A stretch of 64,000 nucleotides of DNA from Pseudomonas putida. Lineage in GTDB: Bacteria; Pseudomonadota; Gammaproteobacteria; Pseudomonadales; Pseudomonadaceae. The stretch covers positions 25,850-89,849 of the forward strand of contig NZ_MNAH01000008.1 of the NCBI RefSeq assembly GCF_001976065.1. The letters are read 5' to 3'. Positions 34,242-42,181 of the stretch are shown one piece after another (the first letter of the stretch is position 1; every line of letters starts with the position of its first letter). The translations under genes were made by a program, and so were the position numbers. The notes beneath the pieces are model-generated. The model had not been told where the DNA came from. It searched no databases and worked only from the letters and a program-made list of their open reading frames with translations.

Positions 34242-35092
34242 GCCATGTCGTCGAAGAAGTTCGCCTGAACCTGCCGCACATCGAACTGGCGGCGCACCTG
34301 TTTGGCCCCGAAGACGGTTTGCCGGTGATTGCCCTGCATGGCTGGCTGGACAACGCCAACAGCTTTGCCCGCCTGGCACCGAAACTCAAAGGCCTGCGCA
34401 TTATCGCCCTGGACATGGCCGGTCACGGGCATTCGGGGCACCGCCCGCCGGGCGCCGGTTACGCCATGTGGGACTATGCCCACGATGTGCTGCAAGTGGC
34501 AGAACAGCTTGGGCTGAAGCGGTTTGCGTTGCTGGGGCATTCGATGGGGGCCATCGCATCGCTGATCATTGCCGGCTCGTTACCGGAGCGGGTCACCCAC
34601 CTGGCGTTGATTGATGGCGTCATTCCGCCCACGGACAAAGGCGAAAACGCTGCCGAACGCATGGGCATGGCCCTGCAGGCGCAGCTGGATCTGCGGGAAA
34701 AGCGCAAGCCGGTCTACAGCACCCTCGACCGCGCCATCGAAGCGCGCATGAAAGGCCTGGTGGCGGTCAGTCGCGAAGCCGCCGAGCTGCTGGCCCAGCG
34801 TGGCCTGATGCCGGTGCCGGGCGGCTACACCTGGCGCACCGACAGTCGCCTCACGCTGCCGTCGCCGTTGCGCCTGACCACCGAGCAGGCCATGGCCTTC
34901 GTCCAGCGGATCGCCTGCCCGGCGAAGCTGGTGGTCGCCGCCGATGGCATGCTCGCCAAGCACCCCGAGTTGCTGGAGCGTCTACCCTTGAGCATTGAAC
35001 AGCTGCCAGGCGGCCATCATTTGCACCTGAATGATGAAGCCGGCGCCGATCTTGTCGCAGACTGTTTCAATCGGTTCTTCGTCATTCCTTGA
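34238..35092 (+). CDS. Alpha/beta hydrolase
   Basis: Hydrolase of 284 residues: LHGWLDNANSFARLAPKL, DMAGHGHSGH, nucleophile elbow LLGHSMGAIAS, and the final histidine in LPGGHHLHLND. It differs from the preceding hydrolase and the two are not simple duplicates. ATG at 34238 overlaps the upstream stop (ATGA), so they are translated together. Possible esterase or lipase-like role; substrate not identifiable. Confidence 0.87.
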   Translation: MSHVVEEVRLNLPHIELAAHLFGPEDGLPVIALHGWLDNANSFARLAPKLKGLRIIALDMAGHGHSGHRPPGAGYAMWDYAHDVLQVAEQLGLKRFALLGHSMGAIASLIIAGSLPERVTHLALIDGVIPPTDKGENAAERMGMALQAQLDLREKRKPVYSTLDRAIEARMKGLVAVSREAAELLAQRGLMPVPGGYTWRTDSRLTLPSPLRLTTEQAMAFVQRIACPAKLVVAADGMLAKHPELLERLPLSIEQLPGGHHLHLNDEAGADLVADCFNRFFVIP

Positions 35093-35142
35093 CTTGCGCC
35101 GGGCAACTGTCGAGGCTGGGCGGGTTGAAAAGGGAGACAACC

Positions 35143-35202
35143 ATGATAGACCTCTACACCGCTGCGCCCCCGATTGGCCACAAGGTCGTGCTGATCCGAT
35201 GA
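35143..35202 (+). pseudogene. 19-codon remnant of a glutathione S-transferase N terminus
   Basis: The reading frame MIDLYTAAPPIGHKVVLIR ends in TGA. Its first 15 residues match the beta1/active-site strand of YfcG/YghU-type glutathione transferases (typically MIDLYTAATPNGHKV). A good ribosome site, AGGGAGAC, lies just upstream, and the TGA overlaps the next gene's ATG by 4 bases. It reads as a gene truncated after its first strand that still feeds ribosomes to the DUF4892 gene. The full-length GST at 53249 is of a different type. Confidence 0.6.
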
Positions 35203-36017
35203 GTCTATCCATGCGCTCACTCAGTTTGCTGATGCTCTGTTGTTTCAGTCCTCTATCGTTAGCCGCCGATCTGCCGGGCAGTCAGGACCTGCCGATCGTG
35301 CCGCGCATGACCGATGCGCAGATCGTCGATTATCGCCCCGCGGCAGAGCTGGAGCGGATCTACCCGCTCGGCTCGATCCGCAAGATCAGCGGCCAGTTGC
35401 GCTTTGACGGCCAGGTCAGTGCCCGTGGGAATGTCACCTCGGTGACCTATGAGTTGCCGGCCGAGCATTCAGCCACCGAGGCGTTCACCGCGGCGCGCGA
35501 AGCGCTGCAGCAGCAGGATGCGCAGTTGCTGTTCTGGTGCCAGGCTCGAGATTGCGGCGAAAGCAGCCTATGGGCCAACGAAGTGTTCGGTAACGCCAAG
35601 CTCTATGGCGCCGATAATGAGCAGGCGTACCTGCTGCTGCGCCTGGCCGCGCCTCGGGACAACACGCTGGTGGCGCTTTACAGCATCACCCGTGGCAACC
35701 GTAAAGCCTATCTGCACGTCGAACAGTTCGACGCCGTCGCTCCGTTGGGGGATTTGCTGCCCACCTCCGCGACCTTGCTGCGCGAGCTCAAGAGTACCGG
35801 CGAGCTCGACTTCCCCAAGTTGACCGAAGCGCCCGATGACACCTGGCTGCGCCTGATCTCCCGGGGACTGAACCTGGACACCACCTTGCGGGTCAGTGTC
35901 TCGGGGCCCAATGCCGAAGCATGGCGTCAGTCGCTGATCGAGCAGGGCGTTCGGGCGGCACGGATGGAAACCGGTGCTGTCGACGGCTCCGGTTTGCATA
36001 TCAAACTGCTGCGTTAG
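35199..36017 (+). CDS. Exported DUF4892-type protein
   Basis: A 272-residue protein with a signal peptide (RSLSLLMLCCFSPLSLAA, cleavage near residue 23), so periplasmic or outer-membrane. The mature part includes DLPIVPRMTDAQIVDYRPA, YPLGSIRKISGQLRFDG and a C-terminal half resembling an OmpA-like beta/alpha unit (LRVSVSGPNAEAWRQSL, IEQGVRAARMETGAVDG). I associate this with DUF4892; function unknown. An alternative ATG at 35211 would trim four residues. Translation probably depends on the overlapping 19-codon GST remnant. Confidence 0.78.
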   Translation: MSLSMRSLSLLMLCCFSPLSLAADLPGSQDLPIVPRMTDAQIVDYRPAAELERIYPLGSIRKISGQLRFDGQVSARGNVTSVTYELPAEHSATEAFTAAREALQQQDAQLLFWCQARDCGESSLWANEVFGNAKLYGADNEQAYLLLRLAAPRDNTLVALYSITRGNRKAYLHVEQFDAVAPLGDLLPTSATLLRELKSTGELDFPKLTEAPDDTWLRLISRGLNLDTTLRVSVSGPNAEAWRQSLIEQGVRAARMETGAVDGSGLHIKLLR

Positions 36018-36086
36018 GGTTATCCGGCGAACGCGCGCGGCGTGTTCGCCTACTCTTTTTGCTGAAATGATTTTATCGAGACTGTG

Positions 36087-37139
36087 ATGATCAATAACGA
36101 TCGGCTGTTGGTGCAGATCCTGCTCCTGGTGCTGTTTGGCGCGAGCTTCTGGGTGATGGCGCCGTTCTGGTCGGCCCTGTTCTGGGGCGCAGTGCTGGCC
36201 TTCGCCAGTTGGCCACTGATGCGCCTGCTGACCCGCTGGCTCAATGGCCGCGAATCCCTGGCGGCCGCCTTGCTCACCTTGGGCTGGATGGTGCTGGTGG
36301 CGGCACCCCTGGTATGGCTGGGGTTCAACCTGGCGGACCATGTGCGCGATGCCACGGCGTTCATCAAGGATGTGCAGGTCGATGGTCTGCCTGAAGCGCC
36401 GCACTGGCTGGGCAGCATTCCCTTGGTGGGCGAGCGGCTGGTGGTGATCTGGAACAGCATCGATCAGCAGGGCGCGGCGATGATGGTGTCGCTCAAGCCT
36501 TATCTGGGCCAGGTCGGTAACTGGTTGCTGGCGCGCAGCGCGCAGATTGGCAGTGGCATTCTCGAGCTGACCCTGAGCATTGTCTTCGTGTTCTTTTTCT
36601 ATCGGGACGGCCCGCGGTTGGCGGCCTTTGTCCATGGTTTGCTGGAGCGCCTGATCGGCCACCGTGCCGGGTATTACATCGAGCTGGTAGCGGGCACGGT
36701 GCAACGGGTGGTGAACGGCGTGATCGGCACCGCAGCGGCGCAGGCCGTGCTGGCGCTGATCGGCTTCCTGATTGCCGGCGTTCCCGGTGCGCTGGTGCTG
36801 GGTATCGTGACCTTCATGCTCAGCCTGATACCCATGGGACCGCCGCTGGTATGGATTCCAGCGACTGCCTGGCTGGTCTGGAAGGGTGATTACGCAATGG
36901 CGGTGTTCCTTGGCATCTGGGGCATGTTCATCATCAGTGGCGTGGACAACGTGCTCAAGCCTTACCTGATCAGCCGGGGCGGGAACTTGCCGCTGGTGAT
37001 CGTGTTGCTTGGTGTGTTTGGCGGCTTGATCGCGTTCGGCTTCATTGGCCTGTTTATCGGCCCGACCCTGCTGGCCGTGGCTTACAGCCTGTTGACCGAC
37101 TGGAGCAAGAGTCACGCTCGGGTCGACGATCGTCGCTGA
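36087..37139 (+). CDS. AI-2E family transporter-like permease (YdiK type)
   Basis: Inner-membrane protein of 350 residues in the AI-2 exporter/PerM superfamily, with about seven or eight membrane segments. Characteristic parts are ELTLSIVFVFFFYRDGPRLA, VVNGVIGTAAAQAVLALIGF and ISGVDNVLKPYLISRGGNLP followed by VFGGLIAFGFIGLFIGPTLL. Most members do not transport AI-2; substrate unknown. ATG at 36087 is preferred over the GTG 3 bases before it. It converges on the two-component genes. Confidence 0.87.
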   Translation: MINNDRLLVQILLLVLFGASFWVMAPFWSALFWGAVLAFASWPLMRLLTRWLNGRESLAAALLTLGWMVLVAAPLVWLGFNLADHVRDATAFIKDVQVDGLPEAPHWLGSIPLVGERLVVIWNSIDQQGAAMMVSLKPYLGQVGNWLLARSAQIGSGILELTLSIVFVFFFYRDGPRLAAFVHGLLERLIGHRAGYYIELVAGTVQRVVNGVIGTAAAQAVLALIGFLIAGVPGALVLGIVTFMLSLIPMGPPLVWIPATAWLVWKGDYAMAVFLGIWGMFIISGVDNVLKPYLISRGGNLPLVIVLLGVFGGLIAFGFIGLFIGPTLLAVAYSLLTDWSKSHARVDDRR

Positions 37140-37140
37140 A

Positions 37141-38193
37141 TCAATCTTGCCTGGGCAGGTGGATGATCGCGGTCAGTCCACCACCGGGCGTCTCCTCCAG
37201 GCTGAGCTGCCCGCCCAGCCGTTGCGCCGCCTCGCGAGCAATGGTCATGCCCAGGCCGACGCCGCCGGAGTTGCGATTGCGTGATCCTTCCAGGCGAAAG
37301 AACGGTTCGAAGACCGCTTCACGTTTATCCGCCGCGATACCCGGTCCATGGTCGATGATCCGGATCACCAGGTGTTCGCGGTGATCCTGCAGGGTGATCC
37401 GCGCCTGCCCGGCGTAACGCAAGGCGTTATCCAGCAGGTTATTGATGCAGGAACGCAACGCCATCGGTTGTACTTGCAGCGGCGCACAATGACCGCTGGC
37501 CTGAACATCGGCACCCCGGTCCTGGGCGTTTTCGCTCAGGGACTCGACCAGCGCCTGCACATCCATCCACTGTGAGGCCTCGCTGGTGCGCTGTTCGTGC
37601 AGGTAGCCGAGCGTCGCATCGAGCATGCTGATCATGTCGTCCAGATCCTGGCGCATCTGGCCTTGCAGCTTGTCGTCGTCGATCTGTTCCAGCCGCAGTT
37701 TGAGCCGCGACAGGGGGGTGCGCAGGTCGTGGGATACAGCGCCGAGCATGCGCGAGCGCTGCTTGACCTGCTCGATGATGCGCCGCTGCATCTTGTTGAA
37801 GGTGTGCGCCGCTTGCCGCGCTTCCCGTGGGCCGGATTCCTCCAGCGGCTCACTGTCGAGGTTTTCACTCAGGCGCTCGGCCGCATCGCTCAGGCGCTGA
37901 ATCGGCCGACTGAGCAATTTGGCGCCGTACCAGGCGGCAATGATCAGCGAGATCAATTGAAAGGTCAGCGGCACCAGCGGTCCGCCGAACCATGGGCGAG
38001 GCGGACGCTCGGCGAGGCGTGGGTCCGTGGCTGAGTGTTGACCGTTCACGTTTCCCGATAACGCCGGCGGTGGAGGGGGAGGCGGCGGGCCGTAAGAGTG
38101 AAACCAGGCAAATGCCAGCAGGTGCGCCAGGATAATCGCGATCAGCAGCACGCCAAACAGGCGGCCGAACAACGTATCGAAGCGCGCCCGCAT
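37141..38193 (-). CDS. Sensor histidine kinase (EnvZ-like) with polyproline periplasmic loop
   Basis: Kinase of 350 residues: TM1 (about 11-31), a short periplasmic segment (about 32-72), TM2 (about 73-90), HAMP, HisKA with H155 (LGAVSHDLRTPLSRL), and HATPase (GGVGLGMTIARE). Eight consecutive prolines (residues 36-43) directly follow TM1, and the rest of the loop is proline-rich, too small for a folded ligand-binding domain. Its ATG overlaps the regulator's stop by one base (TGATG). The signal is unknown; it may be sensed in the membrane or through a partner. Confidence 0.92.
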   Translation of the reverse strand: MRARFDTLFGRLFGVLLIAIILAHLLAFAWFHSYGPPPPPPPPALSGNVNGQHSATDPRLAERPPRPWFGGPLVPLTFQLISLIIAAWYGAKLLSRPIQRLSDAAERLSENLDSEPLEESGPREARQAAHTFNKMQRRIIEQVKQRSRMLGAVSHDLRTPLSRLKLRLEQIDDDKLQGQMRQDLDDMISMLDATLGYLHEQRTSEASQWMDVQALVESLSENAQDRGADVQASGHCAPLQVQPMALRSCINNLLDNALRYAGQARITLQDHREHLVIRIIDHGPGIAADKREAVFEPFFRLEGSRNRNSGGVGLGMTIAREAAQRLGGQLSLEETPGGGLTAIIHLPRQD

Positions 38194-38963
38194 CAGCCGA
38201 TGTCTCGGGCGTCGAACAGGTATCCCTCGCCGCGCACGGTCTTGATCAGTTGCGGGGCCTTGGGGTCGTCACCGAGTTTCTGGCGCAGGCGCGACACCAG
38301 CAGGTCAATGCTGCGATCGAAGGCTTCGATCGAGCGGCCACGGGCGGCATCGAGCAACTGCTCGCGACTCAGGACCCGATGCGGACGCTCGATGAACACC
38401 CAGAGCAGGCGAAATTCAGCGTTGGACAGCGGCACCACCAAGCCATCGGCTGCAACCAATTGGCGCAGCACACTGTTCAGGCGCCAGTTGTCGAAGCGAA
38501 TGTTTGCGCGCTGTTCGGTGCGGTCATCACGCACCCGGCGCAGGATGGTCTGGATGCGCGCGACCAGTTCGCGGGGTTCGAACGGCTTGGCCATGTAGTC
38601 GTCGGCGCCCAGTTCAAGGCCGATGATCCGGTCGGTGGGTTCGCAGCGGGCCGTGAGCATCAGGATCGGAATATCCGATTCAGCACGCAGCCAGCGACAC
38701 AGCGAAAGGCCATCTTCGCCCGGCAGCATCAGGTCGAGTACCACCACGTCGAAATGCTCCGCCTGCATCGCCAGGCGCATGGCGGCGCCATCGGTGACAC
38801 CGCTGGCGTGGATGTTGAAACGGGCCAGGTAGTCGATCATCAGCTCGCGGATCGGCACGTCATCGTCGACGATCAGGGCGCGAATGCTCCAGCGTCTATC
38901 GTCGCCGGGCGCTTTTTGATCGTCGTTCACGGGGGCTGGAATGTTGTACATGCGTGGGTTCAT
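38193..38963 (-). CDS. OmpR-family response regulator
   Basis: Regulator of 256 residues: an unusual 25-residue N-terminal extension (VNDDQKAPGDDRRWSI), receiver domain with D77 (VVVLDLMLPG) and switch lysine in YMAKPFEP, then a winged helix (EAFDRSIDLLVSRLRQKLGD, VRGEGYLFDA). ATG at 38963 or 38951 are both possible; neither has a strong ribosome site. It forms an operon with the kinase at 37141. The targets are unknown. Confidence 0.9.
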   Translation of the reverse strand: MNPRMYNIPAPVNDDQKAPGDDRRWSIRALIVDDDVPIRELMIDYLARFNIHASGVTDGAAMRLAMQAEHFDVVVLDLMLPGEDGLSLCRWLRAESDIPILMLTARCEPTDRIIGLELGADDYMAKPFEPRELVARIQTILRRVRDDRTEQRANIRFDNWRLNSVLRQLVAADGLVVPLSNAEFRLLWVFIERPHRVLSREQLLDAARGRSIEAFDRSIDLLVSRLRQKLGDDPKAPQLIKTVRGEGYLFDARDIG

Positions 38964-39247
38964 CTGCCAGGTTGGCTGCCAACCACAAAGATAGGCTGCG
39001 AGGTTGTGGTTCCAGCATAGGCGTCCAGCCCGGAGGCGGGAAGTGCTGTGGTAGGGACGAATTGCGGTTGCAGAGGGTAGCGGGCAAGGATGTTGAAGGC
39101 GTGTCGTGACTGTACCGAACTCGACACAATTGCCGCAGAGGCTAGTCTTGCCTGAGCGTTCTCGACGATTTACCGATCATCGGGTCCCGCAGGGCCGTTG
39201 GTTCCGCTACAATGCGCGCCGATTTCGACTTGCCTGAGAGCCCACTC

Positions 39248-39946
39248 ATGTCCGCCTGCCAGACTCCTATCATCGTCGCCCTGGATTTCCCTACCCGTGA
39301 CGCCGCACTGAAGCTGGCCGATCAGTTGGACCCGAAATTGTGCCGGGTCAAAGTCGGTAAAGAGCTGTTTACCAGCTGCGCTTCGGAAATCGTCGGCACC
39401 CTGCGTGACAAGGGTTTCGAAGTGTTCCTCGACCTCAAGTTCCACGACATCCCCAACACCACGGCCATGGCGGTGAAGGCGGCTGCGGAAATGGGCGTGT
39501 GGATGGTCAACGTTCACTGCTCCGGTGGCCTGCGCATGATGGCTGCCTGCCGTGAAGTGCTGGACCAGCGCAGCGGGCCAAAACCGCTGCTGATCGGCGT
39601 GACGGTGTTGACCAGCATGGAGCGTGAAGACCTGGCCGGTATTGGTCTGGACATCGAGCCGCAGGAGCAGGTCCTGCGCCTGGCTGCACTGGCGGAAAAA
39701 GCCGGATTGGATGGCCTGGTGTGCTCGGCCCTGGAAGCCCAGGCGTTGAAAGCCGCGCACCCGTCGCTGCAGCTGGTGACCCCGGGTATTCGTCCGGCGG
39801 GCAGCGCCCAGGACGATCAACGCCGCATCCTGACCCCGCGCCAGGCACTGGACGCCGGTTCCGACTACCTGGTAATCGGCCGTCCGATCAGCCAGGCGGC
39901 GGATCCGGCCAAGGCGTTGGCTTCGGTAGTGGCTGAGCTGGCCTGA
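39248..39946 (+). CDS. pyrF: Orotidine 5'-phosphate decarboxylase
   Basis: Last enzyme of UMP synthesis, 232 residues, TIM barrel. The N-terminal strand is PIIVALDFPTRDAAL, the catalytic Lys/Asp network is in VFLDLKFHDIPNTTAMAVK, and the phosphate site is in VTPGIRP and YLVIGRPISQA. ATG at 39248 gives the canonical start; the frame upstream does not look like coding sequence. It appears monocistronic and is followed by a hairpin repeat. Confidence 0.96.
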   Translation: MSACQTPIIVALDFPTRDAALKLADQLDPKLCRVKVGKELFTSCASEIVGTLRDKGFEVFLDLKFHDIPNTTAMAVKAAAEMGVWMVNVHCSGGLRMMAACREVLDQRSGPKPLLIGVTVLTSMEREDLAGIGLDIEPQEQVLRLAALAEKAGLDGLVCSALEAQALKAAHPSLQLVTPGIRPAGSAQDDQRRILTPRQALDAGSDYLVIGRPISQAADPAKALASVVAELA

Positions 39947-39953
39947 TTACTGA

Positions 39954-40036
39954 TAGGAGCCGGCTTGCCAGCGATCGTGTCACCGCGGTTCACCTGAATG
40001 ACCGCGGTGCCTGCATCGCTGGCAAGCCAGCGCCTA
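39954..40036. repeat. REP-like inverted repeat between convergent genes
   Basis: Outer arms TAGGAGCCGGCTTGCCAGCG(AT) and ATCGCTGGCAAGCCAGCGCC(TA) pair, and an inner pair CACCGCGGT / ACCGCGGTG sits inside. The sequence GGCTTGCCAGCGAT differs from the GGCTTGCTCGCGAA family, so a second REP type is present. It lies between the converging pyrF and oxidoreductase genes. Confidence 0.85.
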
Positions 40037-40045
40037 CAGACAGCG

Positions 40046-41050
40046 TCAGACTTTCAGAACCAACTTGCCGAAATTCTCCCCGCTGAACAACTTCATCAGC
40101 GTCTCCGGGAACGTCTCCAGTCCTTCCACAATATCTTCCTTGCTCTTGAGCTGCCCCTTGGCCATCCAGCCGGCCATTTCCTGCCCGGCGGCGGCGAACT
40201 GGGCGGCGTAGTCCATCACCACAAAACCTTCCATGCGTGCGCGGTTGACCAGCAGCGACAGGTAGTTGGCCGGGCCTTTCACCGCTTCCTTGTTGTTGTA
40301 CTGGCTGATGGCGCCACAGATCACCACCCGGGCTTTCATGTTCAGGCGACTCAATACCGCGTCGAGGATATCGCCGCCGACATTATCGAAATACACATCG
40401 ACGCCTTTCGGGCATTCGCGCTTGAGGCCGGCAACCACATCCTCATTCTTGTAGTCGATCACGCCGTCAAAACCCAGTTCATCGATGAGGAACCGGCACT
40501 TGTCCGCGCCCCCGGCGATGCCGACTACCCGGCACCCCTTGATCTTGGCAATCTGCCCGGCAATGCTGCCTACCGCCCCCGCAGCGCCCGACAGGACGAC
40601 GGTATCGCCAGCCTTGGGGGCGCCCACGTCGAGCAGCGCGAAGTAGGCGGTCATGCCGGTCATGCCCAGCGCGGACAAATAACGCGGCAGGGGTGCCAGT
40701 TTCGGATCGACCTTATAGAACCCGCGCGGCTCGCCGAGGAAATAATCCTGCACGCCGAGGGCGCCATTGACGTAGTCGCCCACCGCAAACCCGGGGTTGT
40801 TCGAGGCCACGACCTTGCCCACGCCCAACGCACGCATCACTTCGCCAAGACCGACCGGCGGGATGTAGGACTTGCCTTCGTTCATCCAGCCGCGCATGGC
40901 GGGGTCCAGGGACAGGTATTCGTTCTTGACCAGGATCTGGCCTGCAGCCGGCTCGCCCAGCGGTACTTCCTGATAGGTGAAGGTTTCCCGGGTCGCGGCA
41001 CCCACTGGGCGTTTGGCGAGGAGAAATTGGCGATTGGTCTGGGACGTCAT
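40046..41050 (-). CDS. NADP-dependent oxidoreductase, MDR superfamily (CurA-like)
   Basis: Zinc-independent medium-chain reductase of 334 residues, of the NADPH-dependent curcumin/2-alkenal reductase type. Motifs are MRGWMNEGKSYIPPVGLGEVM and the NADPH loop VVLSGAAGAVGSIAGQIAKI, with VYFDNVGGDILDAVLSRL. ATG at 41050 is chosen; an in-frame GTG at 41059 is possible. It likely reduces enone double bonds; substrate not known. Confidence 0.9.
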   Translation of the reverse strand: MTSQTNRQFLLAKRPVGAATRETFTYQEVPLGEPAAGQILVKNEYLSLDPAMRGWMNEGKSYIPPVGLGEVMRALGVGKVVASNNPGFAVGDYVNGALGVQDYFLGEPRGFYKVDPKLAPLPRYLSALGMTGMTAYFALLDVGAPKAGDTVVLSGAAGAVGSIAGQIAKIKGCRVVGIAGGADKCRFLIDELGFDGVIDYKNEDVVAGLKRECPKGVDVYFDNVGGDILDAVLSRLNMKARVVICGAISQYNNKEAVKGPANYLSLLVNRARMEGFVVMDYAAQFAAAGQEMAGWMAKGQLKSKEDIVEGLETFPETLMKLFSGENFGKLVLKV

Positions 41051-41285
41051 GGCAGGCACTCAGGATGAATGAAGCCTTGTTGATAGACCCTCAGGGTCGA
41101 TGCCGCAAGTTCGGCTGATCCGGCGAATACAGCCCGATCCAGTGCAGTGATAGTTGGTACGGTAGTTCCATCACTGCAACGCATGGGGGTTCAACCGGCC
41201 TTTTGATAGTGCTGCCTGGCTGCGGGGGCTGTGGCTATGCTGGGAAAACGTAATCCGACGCCAACTTCTCTTCGAGGACAGAACA

Positions 41286-42047
41286 ATGAGCATGACGTTT
41301 TCCGGCCAGGTGGCAGTAGTGACAGGCGCGGCAGCCGGTATCGGCCGGGCCACTGCCCAGGCATTTGCCGCCGAAGGCTTGAAGGTGGTGGTTGCCGACA
41401 TGGACACGGCGGGGGGCGAAGGCACGGTAGCGCTGATCCGTACGGCAGGCGGCGAAGCGACGTTCGTGCGTTGCAACGTTACGCTGGAAAGCGATGTAAA
41501 AAATCTGATGGATGAAGTGGTCAATATCTACGGCCGTCTCGACTATGCCTTCAACAATGCCGGGATCGAGATCGAGAAGGGCAAGCTGGCCGAAGGTACG
41601 GTCGAGGAGTTTGACGCGATCATGGGCGTCAATGTCAAAGGTGTCTGGTTGTGCATGAAGTACCAGCTGCCTTTGTTGCTGGCCCAGGGTGGCGGTGCAA
41701 TCGTCAACACGGCTTCAGTGGCCGGTCTCGGGGCTGCACCGAAGATGAGCATCTACGCGGCTTCCAAGCATGCGGTCATCGGCCTGACCAAATCGGCGGC
41801 GATCGAATACGCCAAGAAAAAAATTCGCGTCAACGCGGTGTGCCCGGCGGTGATCGACACCGACATGTTCCGCCGTGCCTACGAAGCAGACCCGAAGAAG
41901 GGCGAGTTCGCCAATGCCATGCACCCGGTGGGTCGCATCGGCAAGGTCGAGGAAATCGCCAGCGCGGTGCTGTACTTGTGCAGTGATGGCGCGGCGTTCA
42001 CCACGGGGCACTCACTGGCCGTGGATGGCGGGGTGACGGCGTTTTGA
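41286..42047 (+). CDS. Short-chain dehydrogenase/reductase
   Basis: Classical SDR of 253 residues. The cofactor loop is TGAAAGIGRATAQAFAAEG, DYAFNNAGIE is the NNAG motif, and the catalytic Ser/Tyr/Lys are in VNTASVAGLGAAPKMSIYAA and SKHAVIGLTK. It ends with TTGHSLAVDGGVTAF, typical of the family. ATG at 41286 follows GAGGACA. It is divergent from the CurA-like reductase. Substrate unknown. Confidence 0.93.
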   Translation: MSMTFSGQVAVVTGAAAGIGRATAQAFAAEGLKVVVADMDTAGGEGTVALIRTAGGEATFVRCNVTLESDVKNLMDEVVNIYGRLDYAFNNAGIEIEKGKLAEGTVEEFDAIMGVNVKGVWLCMKYQLPLLLAQGGGAIVNTASVAGLGAAPKMSIYAASKHAVIGLTKSAAIEYAKKKIRVNAVCPAVIDTDMFRRAYEADPKKGEFANAMHPVGRIGKVEEIASAVLYLCSDGAAFTTGHSLAVDGGVTAF

Positions 42048-42181
42048 TAGCGGATCGACCTCCAGCGTTCTGAAAACGACGTGGACGTAGCTTTTTGCCA
42101 TTATTCCGACGCCAGAGACTTGTGTTGCTACAAACCCGTTGCGAATCTGCCGCTACTGATAATGGCGGGGGACTGAGTGCA

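Noticed and set aside
35568..37115. A 515-codon minus-strand open frame opposite the DUF4892 and AI-2E-type genes
   Set aside because: It spans two well-supported genes on the other strand and encodes a His/Gln-rich product with no motif.
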